Assembly (NCBI GenBank): GCA_019775845.1
Contig: JADQAV010000043.1
Coordinates: 310,001 to 374,000, forward strand
Source of the DNA: Myrmaecium sp. VS I D KN 1
Lineage: Eukaryota; Ascomycota; Dothideomycetes; Valsariales; Valsariaceae
DNA: 64,000 nucleotides
Direction of reading: 5' to 3'
Shown here: piece by piece, positions 36,453 through 48,600 of the stretch
Layout: each line of letters starts with the position of its first letter
How positions within the stretch are numbered: position 1 is the first letter of the stretch
Position numbers and translations under genes: made by a program
The notes under the pieces: model-generated
Seen by the model: the letters and a program-made list of their open reading frames with translations, nothing else
Database searches by the model: none
What the model was told of the DNA's origin: nothing

Positions 36453-37057
36453 TGTGACTTAAAGGAGTGTTGCAGGATGCGGCTGGCTGCTGGGATGAGG
36501 AAGATCGGCTTGGGGGAGGGATGGGAGAGGAGTGGTCGTGAGAAAAGTTGGACAGTGTGTGGGTTCGGGAGCAAAACGAGGGGAAGGTCGAGGATTTCTG
36601 CGAGTTCCGCGCTAGTCTAGCCTCCGGTCCGGAAGAACCTGTTTCTCCGTTCTCCGGGGATCGAGTGCGCCGTACCTTGAGGTAAGCCGTGGACGTTAGC
36701 CACTACCTACTCCGTACTGTACCTGCTCAAGAGTATCTCAGGACCAGGTACCTATACCTACTACACAAGTACTCACCCGTCTGGACCTGTGTAGTACATA
36801 CCAATCTACCTTACGATACTTCTCTTCCCATCACGATCTCGTACTCACCTCCAGAATCGGCCGTACAGAGCACTCCCATCCAACATCACCACGACACCTT
36901 CACTCCTGAGAACTAGGGCCTTCCTGCGCTGCCTTCGCCCGATATCGGGTGCGCGGCTACTCCCTGTCGCTCACGGCCCCATATTCGTCTCTCCAATCCA
37001 AATGACCCGACACCTCCCCCGGTGATCTTGCTGCTATCTCCTCACTCAGCGCCAACA
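36453..37057. promoter_or_regulatory. Shared upstream region of eIF5A (-) and vps52 (+)
   Basis: A 605-bp divergent promoter interval. Bases 36690-36790 are dense in TACCTA, GGTACC and ACTCC words, including the 15-mer CTACTCCGTACTGTA at 36707-36721. The last 100 bases before the vps52 ATG are pyrimidine-rich. Confidence 0.55.
36707..36721 (+). repeat. 15-mer CTACTCCGTACTGTA, copy 2
   Basis: Exact copy of 27228-27242. The following bases (cctg versus tctg) are also similar, suggesting a shared longer ancestor. Confidence 0.6.
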
Positions 37058-39279
37058 ATGTGGCTGGACCGCTTCTCCGCAAATTCCACTCCCAGCGGCA
37101 CTCCCCCGCCTGGGAGATCATATTCTCCCGCTCCTTCGCGACGACCGTACCTTTCCCCTGGCAATATACCCTCGCGACCTGGTCTCACCCCTCGATCGTC
37201 GTCCCTCTCGCTCCTCTCCCCTTCCTCCTCTACGACCAGCCTCCCTACCGCGCCGAGAGGGCCTGGCGGCTCACAGCTGCGCCGACAGGTGGCCAGCGCT
37301 GCACCGCCTGACGTGCCAGACCCGTTGGATGTCCTCGAGAAGATAATCGGTGAGCCCGTGCAGCGAGTGTCCTCTCCTGTCTCTGAACAAATACCGGAAG
37401 GCCCCGTGCAGAAGCCGGAGGAGATTCTGGAAGACATAGACTTCGCGGGACTGAGCCTATCCGCTTTCGCGCAGCAAACGCAGGCGCCGCAAGAGAATTC
37501 AAATGTACATAGATTTAATGCGCAATCTGTGGAAGGATGTATGTTCGCTCCTGCCTTTCGAGTTGGTGCTGTGCTTAATCCTGTGCTCCGGTTAGATGAC
37601 AAAGAACGCAATCGGTTTGAAGACCTCCACAGATCTATACTGGTATTCCTCCAAACTCATGTGTGTCTGGCTGGTGTGACTGATTTGTGCTTGTACCGAT
37701 AAGGCTTGCGACGAGGTCCTGAAATCTGTCCAGGCATACCTCACCAATTTCCAATCCGACCTTGGCGCTGTCTCTGCCGAAATCGAAACACTACAGTCGC
37801 GATCGCAAGCGCTCAATACAAGGCTTGAGAACAGAAAAGTTGTGGAGAAGCTGCTTGGGCCTGCGGTGGAGGATATCAGCATCTCCCCAGCAATGGTCAA
37901 AATCATATCCGAGGGCCCGATAGACGAGGGCTTTTTGAAAGCTATCGCAGAACTCGACAAACGATCGAAGACAATCAATTCCAAAACAAAGGACCAAGGG
38001 CTCACAAAGGCCCTAGAGGATGCAAAGCCCTTGCTGACTGACCTTACCAACAAGGTACGGCTACCCAACTGTGCCCTTCGCCCATGCTATCTGCTAACAC
38101 TGCTAGGCCGTTGAACGAATCCGCGATCACATCGTTGGGCAGATAAAAGCACTACGATCTCCGAGCATCAACGCTCAGATAATCCAGCAACAAGCGTTCT
38201 TGAAATACAAGGACTTTTACTCTTTCCTGGCTAAACATCAGCCCAAGCTAGCTGAGGAGATATGCCAAGCGTACATCAACACAATGCGCTGGTACTACCT
38301 GGCGCATTTCACTCGATATCGCAACGCCCTGGAGAAGCTGAAACTCCACGTCGTCGACAAGTACGATGTGATCGCGAATGAAGACACCCCGAAGCGCAGC
38401 GGCGCTCTTCTCAGTAACTCTAGAATACCAACAGCTCCTCACGACGCCTTTTCTTTAGGCCGACGGATAGACCTCCTCAAGAACCCCAACCTCAGCGCAC
38501 TGACTGCTTATGTTGCGGAGGAGGACAACGCCACCCATTACCTCGAGACTCCTTTTCGCGCCTTCAACGCCGCCTTGGTCGACAACGCCTGCTTTGAATA
38601 TACTTTTCTTACCACCTACTTTAGCCCGGTACAGAACTACCATGCCATCTCCCGCACCTTCGCCGCAATCTTCGAGCCCACCTTCGCCCTTGGCCAGGCT
38701 ATGACGAAACAGCTTGTTGACACCTCCACCGACGCCCTCGGCATCCTTCTCGCAGTCCGACTCAACCAGCACTTCGCCTTCGAACTCCAGCGGCGCAAGG
38801 TGCCCACCGTCGAAGGATACATCAACGCCACGAACATGCTCCTCTGGCCCCGCTTCCAGCAAGTAATTGACCAGCACTGCGAATCCCTGCGCAAGGCCGC
38901 CGGCGCTCTCCCCAACCGGCCGCCCGCCTCTGCCTCCCTCCTCACCTCCGCCAGCGTTTCCGCCAGCGCCGCCTCCGCCAACTCCGCCGCCCCTCACATG
39001 ATCACTCAGCGCTTCGCGAACTTCCTCCAGGGCGTGCTGGCCCTGAGCAGCGAGGCCAGCGATGACGAGCCCGTGTCGAACAGCCTGCGCCGCCTGCTCA
39101 GCGAGTTCCAGGCCTTCCTGACAAAGCTGAGCAAGAGCGTGGCCGATCAGCGGAAGAGGGATCGGTTCTTATACAACAACTACAGCCTGGTTGGTACGGT
39201 GCTGGCGGATACCCAAGGCAGGTTGGCGGACGAAATGAAGGCGCATTTCGAGCAGTTGAAGCAAAGTTTCGCGGAGTGA
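37058..39279 (+). CDS. vps52: GARP/EARP complex subunit Vps52
   Basis: Subunit of the GARP tethering complex (Vps51-54) that receives endosome-derived vesicles at the trans-Golgi. Exons 37058-37538, 37596-37642, 37704-38054 and 38107-39279 give 683 aa. The first ~110 residues are Ser/Pro-rich and disordered. The Vps52 coiled-coil domain starts around YDKERNRFEDLHRSI, joined across intron 1, and continues through ACDEVLKSVQAYLTNFQSD. The C-terminal helical domain includes YKDFYSFLAKHQPKLAEEI, YYLAHFTRYRNALEKL and RFLYNNYSLV, all characteristic. Introns are 57, 61 and 52 bp. An Ala/Ser-rich insertion (about residues 560-590) interrupts the C-terminal domain. Confidence 0.94.
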
Positions 39280-39822
39280 GAAGGCAGGGCCTGATACAGA
39301 GCTATGCCGCACCGTGTTTATTCTGGTAGAATACAAGTTCATTTCTTCACCGTATTGCTCATTCTGCCATTGTTCTCTGTGAAGTGTGTAGTCAATGCGC
39401 TCATCTGCTTACAGACCGTATTGATCGGGAAGCACAGACGCATATATGCCAGTCAATTGCCAATCGCCGCTACCAAGAACAGGATCGCGCTTCCAAAGAC
39501 TAGTTGTAGAACCAGAGGATACATTGGCATTTTTCGAGGCCTTAAATATGGTTTCTACCAAGCATGATGCGCTTCTCATTAGAAGATAGGATTCCAAGAC
39601 CGTTCCACCGCAATCCTTCAAAACTGCATATACTCAAGCACGCCAGCCAGCCAACATCCCTAGCAGACATTCAACGTCTTGGAACGGAAACAGCGCTAAT
39701 CACCATATCCCAAGAGGCTCCTGTACTCCAAAGCTCAAGTTAACGATGGCGCCCATAATGGGCTTCCAACAACAGAGGAAAGAAGAGCCGCACTGCAGCT
39801 GCAAGTGCTAACACCAGGCCTC
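39280..39822. other. Convergent 3' intergenic region
   Basis: 3' flanks of vps52 (+) and the large unknown gene (-). Short frames only; nothing recognised. Confidence 0.6.
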
Positions 39823-42800
39823 TCAGCGGTGAATCCTCGCTTTCTTCGCCATCACCTCGTCTCGTTCTCCAAGGGTCGGTGCACTCTTACGCTTGTTGAG
39901 CATGCCAGGCACGCCCATCCACCCAGCCACCGGTGAGCTCGCCACGACAGAGCCCAGTCGGGACATGAAGCCCTTAACGAGTCCGTTCTGTTCCTGCTCG
40001 GACAGGGGGTTCGATAAGCTAGCGGCGGGGCCGATAGAAGCGTCCATGGGATCGTACTGGCCGCCGTCCACCGGGTTCCTTCGCGAAACCCAGGGGATGT
40101 AATCGCTCAAGGAAGCTTGCTGTACAGGCGACGCGCTGGAGCTTAAGGGCATCTGAGCAGAATGGGGGCCAAGGCTTGACGACCTGTTCAAGTCCTGAAC
40201 AGGGTATCCATTCATACCAAGGTGGTATCCCGCTTGCCCATCAGCGGTATAGGTGGGCTTCGGCGTCCAAGCTGAGGGAGCTAACTTGTTGTAATTGTGA
40301 GGTTCAGTGGTGGCTACATTCGTGTATGCTGTGTAGGTGTCTAGGCCAGACCTTTTGTCAAATGTATGGTCTCCATGCTTTTCAGAATCAACCATGCCGA
40401 TCATTACTTCCCTTGCCAGACTGGCAGCTGGGGGATCCTTGACGCTTGTAGATTGATAGGATTCGATTGGAAGAGCATGCCATGCCTGCGGTGTTGCTCT
40501 AACATAGGAGGAGGCAGAAGGGGGTCCCATAGTACTCGAACTGTGGCTTTGCACCACCAAGCTCGCTCCGTTCTCTGCGGAAAATGCACCTGGGGGAGGC
40601 TTGAGATTTGCCAGCGTTTCGTTGTCTATAGCCGCAGATGTTGTGTTCGTGTTCCCCAGCGCTTCGCGAGGTGACCGCTGCACGGTAATAGTCTCACATT
40701 CGCCCAGGTTCATGGATGTGCTGTTCAAGATGGGTCCGTTTGCGCCTGGGACTGGAAAAGGAGAAGGTGTGATCATTGTCTTGCCTTCCTGGAAGATCGG
40801 CATGGGTGAAGTACTGTGAGTCCGATGAGGATGTATTTTCAGGCTTTCCCGAATTCCGTCTGCACGGTTCTGCATCACTTCCTCAAGCGATCTAGGCACA
40901 GAAGGCTGTTGGACACCATGGATGCTCCATTGTGCTTGTATGCTACCGGAGGTCGGTCCAAGTGCTGATGTCTTTGAATCACTCAAGTCCGAAGAGCGAG
41001 ATAGGCCGTCGTCATAAGCTTGGAAACAGTGGTTCACGGGAGGATGCGGCGCTTTGCCTTGAGAAGTACCAACCGCTTGTGGCTTGGTCAAGCCCGCCGC
41101 GGCCATTGAAGACTTCATACGGTTCATTTCAGGATCTCCAAGCATTGGCGTTTTTGTCGCCATTGTGAGTGAGGAAGCACGGTGAGAAGGTGCAGCATTG
41201 GAAGAAGCCTTTTGCGAGTGTTGCTTAGGCACGCTAGTGACAGGAACCGTCCCCAGATCGGCGTTCGAAGACGGTGAAATATCAACATCTTCCACCTTCA
41301 TTGGGGTTTCCTCGCGGTCCGCCTTTGAGGGATCACCAGTCATATACACGATACCTGTTGTAGCACTCTCGTCTGTGGCCGGAGCCGGCGTCTGCTGCCC
41401 GGACTGTTCCAAGGCCTGACTGGCTGGCCTGGAAAGGGAAGGGAACTTCTGAGTAGAAGCCAATTCCGGAGGATCGCCTGCGCTCGGGGAGACAGCTGAG
41501 GTAGAAACAGCCGACAAAGTATGCGTGGATGAGTTTGCCCCCTGTGTAAAACCTCTGACGGGTTGTTGAGCAATTGCTTGGGATGAAACGGGAGGCAGTG
41601 CTGCCTCCACTTGTAGTCTTGTCTGTAGGTCCTGTGGGACTGAAAGACTGTTTGTTTGGGGAAGATGACCAGAAACTGCTGTGGGCGAGCCAGATCGAAC
41701 GTGAATTCCGGACGTGACCATGGGAGCAATGGACCTGTTGTCTCCGACTCCACCAACGGTAGGCGCTTGAGACACTGTAGAAGCAGTCAACGAAGCTTGT
41801 GTGCTTGACTTTGGAGGGGAAGAGCAGGCGGTGATATCTGTCTGCTGATCCCCCCGGCGCTCGCGACTTGACGTAGGAAGCTCGCTTGCTTGCGAGGCTT
41901 TCTCCACTTGCTGAGTCGGTAAGATCGACGCATCCAGATCTCTCTTGTCAGTAAGCCGCGATCTGGCCATTGTCTCTGTATATGGGGGTGCAAGCCCATA
42001 AGGCCTAGTAGAAGCCAACTCCCGACCTGCACGGATAGCAGCACTGATTGACTGGAGACTCTCAACCGGCGATTTGACAGGTGCCTTTGCGGATCCAGCC
42101 AACCGAGGTTGTGATGGAGATTGGCGTTTCCAGTCTTTGTAAAGAAATTGCTTTGCGCCGCTCGTGAGTGGCGAAGGCCTGCCATTGCTTCGTGAGCGGC
42201 GAGTATCCAAAGGCTCCGACTCTCGCACTCTGGACTGCTCAATCTCTCTCTGTGCTTGTTGGGCTCCGAAAGGGGCGCTGAAAACCACTCTGCTTGCGGG
42301 CAGCACCTTTTCAGTTCGTGGCCGGCTACTGGTACGCTCCGGATTGAATGACGTACGCTGTCGCGGCTGCGATTGAGGCGAAGGTTGAGATTCAGGTAAA
42401 TTTAAGCGTTTGGGTTGCTCCGGACCAATGTTACGATGCAGCATATCAAACAGCGAAAAGAAATGAAAATGTCCGTCAAGCCCAAGGACAGCTTCCCGTA
42501 TATCGTGTTCACCTTCATTAGACGGATCCTCTAGATTGATCTCGGACTCATTGGGCTCTCTGTACCGCATGCAGGGAGATATATCCGGCTCAGAGCTGCC
42601 TGCGACGCCGTGTTGTCGGTTATGTGGGGTCCTTGGATTAGGATTCCCAGGCGTCGTATCGGAGTCTCCATAGGATAACCAGTCGCCTAGGAGGGTTAAT
42701 GGGAGGTTCTCCTGCTCTAGATAGGCCATGGCTTCCCTGACGGCTCCTGGTGGCGGCTTATCCGGATCGATGGCTCCTCCGTCGGCCCTCTCGCGAAGGT

Positions 42801-43298
42801 GTTCAGGTATCTGCCATTTGCCGACAGCAACCCCCTTGTGCAGGCGGCGGGCTTGCTTGCTGCTGAGTCCAAGGAGGACTTGAACAGGGTAAAAGCTGTC
42901 GGTGTAGTGCGCCTCACTTTCGCTACGCATTTCCTCGATTATAGTGGACTGTAGGGAACCGTAGAGGTCCTGGAAACTGTACTAAGAGTGACCGCAATGT
43001 CAGCAACCCATTCGTCAACTCTTTCAACTTGTCGACTTACTTTTGTACCGTGGACGTTCGCACCCTTACCGTCGAACCTCGTACTGTTAACCTTCTTCGA
43101 TTGTCGCTTCCGCTTCTTCGGATTGTTAAGCAGAATCGCATGCAAGGGAAGACGCTCTTGTACTAGATGGACGATGCCATGCTTTTCAGGCTTGTCCACC
43201 ACTGTCGGAGGAGTATCAAGCGGATAGGAAGGAAAAGCAGCTCGTTTGTAAGACTCAGGATGATCCAACACGTCTAACGAGGTAGCCAACGGTCCCAT
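39823..43298 (-). CDS. Large unknown protein with conserved-looking N-terminus and disordered tail
   Basis: I do not recognise a family. Exons (minus) 43298-43041 and 42981-39823, joined by a 59-bp GTAAGT...TTAG intron, give 1138 aa. Residues 1 to about 230 look folded: a block ending HLVQERLPLHAILLNNP, a basic KKRKRQSKK cluster (61-69) that could be a nuclear signal, then YSFQDLYGSLQSTIIEEM and PVQVLLGLSSKQARRLHKG. A second block reads LGLDGHFHFFSLFDMLHRN (about 255-275). From about residue 300 on, the chain is Ser/Pro/Gln/Thr-rich and low in hydrophobics, with many SP/TP sites, and it ends NKRKSAPTLGERDEVMAKKARIHR, cut here only in meaning by two basic clusters. The basic clusters at both ends suggest a nuclear protein, which is inference. 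The start is the first ATG and has a clean leader. Confidence 0.75.
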
Positions 43299-44045
43299 GG
43301 GATGTTGTGTATGATATGTAGTCCGTCGCGGCAGAGCAGTCGCCGACAGGTGCTAGAGTGCTGAAGTAACAAAAGGACGATCGATCTAATAGCATGCAAG
43401 GACGGAAAGAGTAGGTATTTCTGCTGGTGTCGCGACTGCGTAGGGTGTCGAAGGAAAGCGACAATAGAAGTTCAATATGGAGTGTGTCGGGGATCCCAGA
43501 CTTAGAGATGTGCGACCTTGAGAGGAAACGGGAGATATGTGACCTACTTGCACAGAGCATCGACAGCCTTAATTCAGAAGTCACGACCTCAAGATACTGT
43601 ATGCTACGATTTGCTACCCGCAATCATGTTGCTGTCAATAGAAAATCGACCGAAGCATACTGGGGTGCAATGGCCTACCCAACAACTGTTGAAACCAACA
43701 AAATGCGAGAGAAAAGAAATTGGGCAAAGAGAAAGTAATTGCGCAAATGATATCTAATGAAAGCAAACAAACGCTGGCTAGCATATCTTGGGTGCTAGAC
43801 AAGGGCGCCAGTCGCAAACTCACGCCGAAAAATGCGTATAAGCTATGCGTGCCAGCCGTGTCCTTTGGTATCACCAGCTCTAGGACGACTCAGGCTTCCT
43901 TCGAGGGCTTCCCGCCTGTCAATACAAGCATGATGGGTGCTACGGCTACTTCTATCAGCCTTGACGTCCAAGGGTTTCCACCCAGAATAACCATCATGGT
44001 TGAGGATGGTGACATCCGGAGGGGATAATTTTTGGCCGCTGCTCT
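43299..44045. other. Intergenic stretch without a supported gene
   Basis: 5' flank of the large unknown gene and 3' flank of the phosphatase, both minus. Frames of about 80-120 codons on either strand lack any protein-like feature. Confidence 0.55.
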
Positions 44046-45008
44046 CTAGATCGACGTCAAGAGCTCTGTCGCATCTGAAGTAAAAGGGACGACATGTCTA
44101 CCCTCGAACCGGTCTCTGTCACAGTTATCCCCCGCAGAGTCGATAGCCGCATCGCCATCTCCGTCGTAAGATAACGGTCTCGATCGCTTGGCCCGACTGC
44201 GGTCCGGACCATCTGAGGAACCTTCAGAGAGGCCATGGTGACAAGCCGTAAGCATGCCCGAATCAGCTACCGTGCGCTTCGCCTTGAGGATCTCGTAATA
44301 CGCCAGCAGGCTCTCCTTGATGTCGTCGGTAAAGCAGCAACAAAACCGCTGGTACCCGCAAAGCTGCATCGCCTTGACATGATCATAGCTCTTGATCATT
44401 TCCATCAGGTATGCGGCGGCGACAGCAGCCGATCGCTCGTTGCCCGACTCGCAGAACACCAGCACTTTACCGATCTTCCCCGTTCCAGTTGATCGCTTCG
44501 TTTGATCGTACAAGGTAGCCAGGTGTTCGTTGATGAGGAGAGAGGCATGCACGTAGGGCCTTTGCATGGAGACTTCGTCCATCAGATCTATGAACGCTGA
44601 CTGAATCCCCAGAGGACGGGTAACATTGAGCACCCCATTGAACGTGGGAGCTTTGTACCTGATGCCTAGCACCATCGTGATCCCCTCCTTCTGCAGGAAT
44701 GCCGAGTCCTTGGCAGCTGTGAAGGGGCCAAGGTAGAGGAATGGAAGAATCTCTTGGGCCTCTCGTCGCTTATCATATGGCCAGTCCGGCGCAGTCACCT
44801 CAGACCGTATGGAGAAATTGAGAGTATTGAGGAAATCCAGATTGTACGGCGAATGCACGGGTCGCTCGATGCTTGCGGTTCCGACGAAGACCTGGGGCCC
44901 CACAGCTGGCGGGATATAAATGCGGGGAGGCAAAGGCATCTTGTGCGTGTAGCCCTCGTTCCTCATGTTTGCCAGAGGGCTCGCCGACGTTTGTTCGAGA
45001 TATGACAT
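44046..45008 (-). CDS. Dual-specificity phosphatase-like protein (STYX-like signature)
   Basis: Cysteine-based dual-specificity phosphatase fold. A single exon gives 320 aa from MSYLEQTSAS. The frame is open a further 52 codons upstream to 45164, but that part is Cys/Ser/Thr-rich and unlike the family, so I prefer the inner ATG. The DSP domain spans about 84-250: EILPFLYLGPFTAAKDSAFLQKEGITMVLG is the usual opening, split here as the LYLG and GITMVLG motifs. Asp141 or Asp144 could act as general acid. The signature is VLVFCESGNERSA: Cys186 and Arg192 fit C-x5-R, but the usual His before Cys is Phe and the loop has Ser-Gly-Asn, as in STYX-type pseudophosphatases. Activity is therefore uncertain. 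The C-terminal 60 residues are Arg/Asp/Ser-rich and disordered. Confidence 0.82.
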   Translation of the reverse strand: MSYLEQTSASPLANMRNEGYTHKMPLPPRIYIPPAVGPQVFVGTASIERPVHSPYNLDFLNTLNFSIRSEVTAPDWPYDKRREAQEILPFLYLGPFTAAKDSAFLQKEGITMVLGIRYKAPTFNGVLNVTRPLGIQSAFIDLMDEVSMQRPYVHASLLINEHLATLYDQTKRSTGTGKIGKVLVFCESGNERSAAVAAAYLMEMIKSYDHVKAMQLCGYQRFCCCFTDDIKESLLAYYEILKAKRTVADSGMLTACHHGLSEGSSDGPDRSRAKRSRPLSYDGDGDAAIDSAGDNCDRDRFEGRHVVPFTSDATELLTSI

Positions 45009-45639
45009 ATTTGAAAGCGACACCGTTGTGTTACCAGTCTGTGTGGGCTCAGATGAGCAGGCTGAGTTGGCGGTATCTATACGCAAGAAGCAGAACCTCG
45101 GAGAAGCGGCGACGAACGTTGTGGTTGAGCAGGAGTAGGTTGGTAGGCAAGCGCGATGAAGCACGGGAGGAGATCAGGCTCAGCCGTTAACGCGAATCGC
45201 GGAGCGAGGAAGAGCGGCTCGAGGCAATAACGTTGCCATCTCGGTCGGTCGGTAGGCGACTGTTTCGCCGGGATCGGACGAGAAGACCGGAAGACCGAAG
45301 CTGTTGCAGGCCAACTGCAGCGGAACGTCTTGTATGGTATGAGGTTGAGATCTCCGATGCACATAGAGTCGAGTCCCGGCCCCGGAGGATGGACCCACGT
45401 CCCGGGCATGCAGCACCAAAGCAGCCGGGGTTAGAATCAATCATCAAGTTGATCGTCACAACATTTTAAAAGCATGGGAGTCGTCAAGCAAAGCAAAAAG
45501 TGAATTATGTATCCCCAAAATGATATATCCTAATCACTAGAATCCTTTTTTTCTCTGAACACCCCAAGCCATGCAAAAGAATAACCGTAAAGGACAACTG
45601 CTATACACCCCGTCAGCCGAATGCATGCGATGCTTCTGC
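45009..45639. other. Intergenic: phosphatase upstream region and BMS1 3' region
   Basis: Contains the open extension of the phosphatase frame (45009-45164) and otherwise no gene. Short frames around 45180-45460 show no features. Confidence 0.55.
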
Positions 45640-48600
45640 TCATTTCCTCCTCTTGCCGCCACCGCCGCCCTCGTCCTGATTCCTTCTCTTCTTGCCCTCT
45701 CGCCTCCAGTATTCGTCTCTTTCTCTCTTCTCCCTCTCCTTCCTCATCTCCTCGTTCTCCTTGACCTTCTTCCGGTAGCCCTCCTTCCGCTCCTCCTGCT
45801 TCGCCCGTCTCTTGGCCACCTTCTCATTCCGAAGAGTCGTGATCTGATGCAGGAGCGCTCTGGCCTTCTTCTCTTCTCCTCCGAGGACAACGGCGCGCTT
45901 CTGCATGTACGTCTCTTTGCGCTGAGGCTTCATCTGGGCCGGCTGAGACTTAAAGGGCAGATCGGCCGCGAGCTTCTTGGGAACCTTGAGGGGGTTGAAG
46001 TGGCGCTCTTGACGCTCGATTTTGCGATAAGCCGAGTTACTGTTCAAGGGAGTCGGAATGTTGTTCGCTGCGCGGACCTCGCCGGTCAACCGCATACCCT
46101 TCCAGCCAGTGCTTTCCTTCTCGTCGCCTTCTGCGGGCGGCTCGAGAAGGTTCGTGACCACGTTGTAGTAGCGATCATTAGGCTTGACCGGGTACCACGA
46201 GCGGAGGAAGACGATATCAGACATGAGGATCTTGTCTTCGAACGTTGCACGGAAGTGCCCTTCAGGCTTGCTGAGCGCCTTTTTAATCTGACCGCGGATT
46301 CCGGAAACAGTGCGTATACTGGCACCCTCGAACTTAGCCACCTCAAGCGCTGTGCTGAACATATCTTTAATGAAGGCGGTGTTCTTGAAGATCTTATATG
46401 GGTGACCGGTAAGCTTGAGCTTCTTGACGATCTCCGTGGATTCATTGACGTCCAATACGACACCGGTTGCCGCGATACGGAAGCCGGGGTTCTTATTTGA
46501 AAGTGACTGGACGGCGCAGAAGCCCGTATTCGGGGCAATAAGAGGGCCCCAGAACGTTCCGAAACAATGCATGTGCTCAGGAGTATATTTGAGCATGCGG
46601 TTCCTGGTTCGTGAATCCGAAGTGCTGTAGATAGGAACAGTCTGGAAGCGTCGCCATCCAAGCGAGAAGATGAGCGGGTCGTTGGTCTTGAGGATCTTCT
46701 TATGCCACCTATGCCGCTTGATGCGGACCTGCACAAAGCCCATTCTTTGCTCTGTCGGCGCAAGACCCCCGATGATAATGGGATAGCGTGGGTTGAAGTG
46801 CTCGCTGAACTCGCAGGGGACGTTTTCCAGCACTATACGCGCATACGTGCCAGCCTTGTAACCTTCGACGCGTATCCTTGACGCCTCATCCAGCTGGTCG
46901 AATTCAGCACGGTTGATGTCCAATTGCTTCTGAATCAAGGCCTTTTGAGCGTCGTACCAGTCGTCCTCGCCGAATTCATCCGCGTCAAGGCCGCTCTCTT
47001 TCCGCGCTTTCGCTTTCTCGTTGGCAAAGCCTTCCCGATCTTCTTCTTCGAAACGCAGCTTGAGCTCCTCTTTGCGACGCGCGTTCTTTTCCCGCTCCGC
47101 CTCAATAGCCTTTTCGTCTTCATCTTTTGACCCATCAACCTTGTCTCCCGATCCCTCTTCCGCCTCCAGATCCTCGAAGTCTCCATCCCCTTCATCGTCT
47201 TCATCAAACCCATCGAATTCGCCGTCGTCGTCCTCGCCAGCCTCCTTCCCGTCAAGCAGGTCCGCCGTGGTGAACTTTCTTGCTAAATCCTCGAGAGCGT
47301 CTTCGTCTGTCCACTTTTGTTCGAGGGACTCATAATCGTACCGGGGGATGTATCGCTCTTCCAGGTCTTCGGCCGAGTCATCATGCTTGTTCTTCTTGAA
47401 GAAATCCTCCTCTTCGTCGGCGGATTCGATCTGACCATTAGACGCATCCAAACCCTTCCATCTGCGGACAACATCGGCCGGACTTATCGAATCATCGTAG
47501 AACATGCTTGAGAGCTCTCCCACGCGATACGGCCGTCTGCGCCCGAAAGCGTTCCGTGCACGCTCAGCGAGGTTGGACTTCCACCGTGCAGCACCGTCAT
47601 CATCTTCGTCAGACGCGGAGAGGTCCTCGGGGTCCTCAAGGTCCAGGTCTTCCACGGAAGACACGGTTCCCAACTCAGAGTCAGTATCTGCGAAGGCGAC
47701 GTCGTCGCCATTTGCCGTGCCAGCGTCGCCAAGCCCCTTATACGCACGTCCGAGACGCTTTCCAGAAAGATTATCCGTCTCGATGTAGCCTTCATCATTC
47801 TCATCCTCGTCGCCGCTCTCGAACTCCTCGTTTTCCTCATCGCTGCCGCTCTCGAATCCCTCGTCTTCGTCTTCCTCGTCTGCTTGGCCTCGCATGGCTC
47901 TTACATTGCGGTGCGATTTGCGTCCCGTGTCGTTGCTTTCGTCGAGCACCTCTGCCTTGCTGATAGATTCACCACCACTGAGCAGTTTCAGCCCAGCATC
48001 ATTCTCACCAAGCAAACGCCTCTCGCCCTGCAAACCAATGACCATCTGCTCTCCAAGCCCACGCTCCTCTTCACCGTCATCCTTGTTGAAAGTCGATGTT
48101 TTCACGTCGATATAAACCGCATCTTTATCCACCAAGACACCACCGACGTCAGACATCGGGGCAAACAGCACCTTTTGTTTCTCTCCCAGCCGCCGTCGGA
48201 CGGTCTTCCCGGTCGCTTTGGCCATCGCCTGATCGAGGTAAGGGGTAGGACATGGATCCGGTAAGGCTTCGATGGATTGGACGTTCAGGTCTCCTACTCC
48301 AGGAACATGAACCTTAGCACCCTGCGCCGGGAAGTTCGTGCCTCTCAAGTAACCGTATAGCGCAACAGTCCGGTCACACTTGGGGTTCTCCTCGATGGCT
48401 GTAGGTGCTGTGATATCGAGGAAACGGTCCGCGAGGCAGTACGGGTGCGAGTTGCGCCAGACAAGCGGACGAGGGTTCTTCATGACGGACAAGAACCGTG
48501 AAAGGTTCAGAATTTCCCGGTCGGGATACCGTCCATTGACAACGCCAGACAAGTAGAACAGCTTCGCTCCTTGGTAGAGCTCGCTCCAGAACCTGTGCTT

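Noticed and set aside
45009-45164. N-terminal extension of the phosphatase by 52 codons
   Set aside because: The extension is Cys/Ser/Thr-rich and unlike the family; the inner ATG at 45008 gives a normal N-terminus.
45571-46500. 309-codon plus-strand frame over the 3' end of bms1
   Set aside because: Its Leu/Pro/Ser-rich product comes from the complement of Lys/Glu/Arg codons in Bms1.
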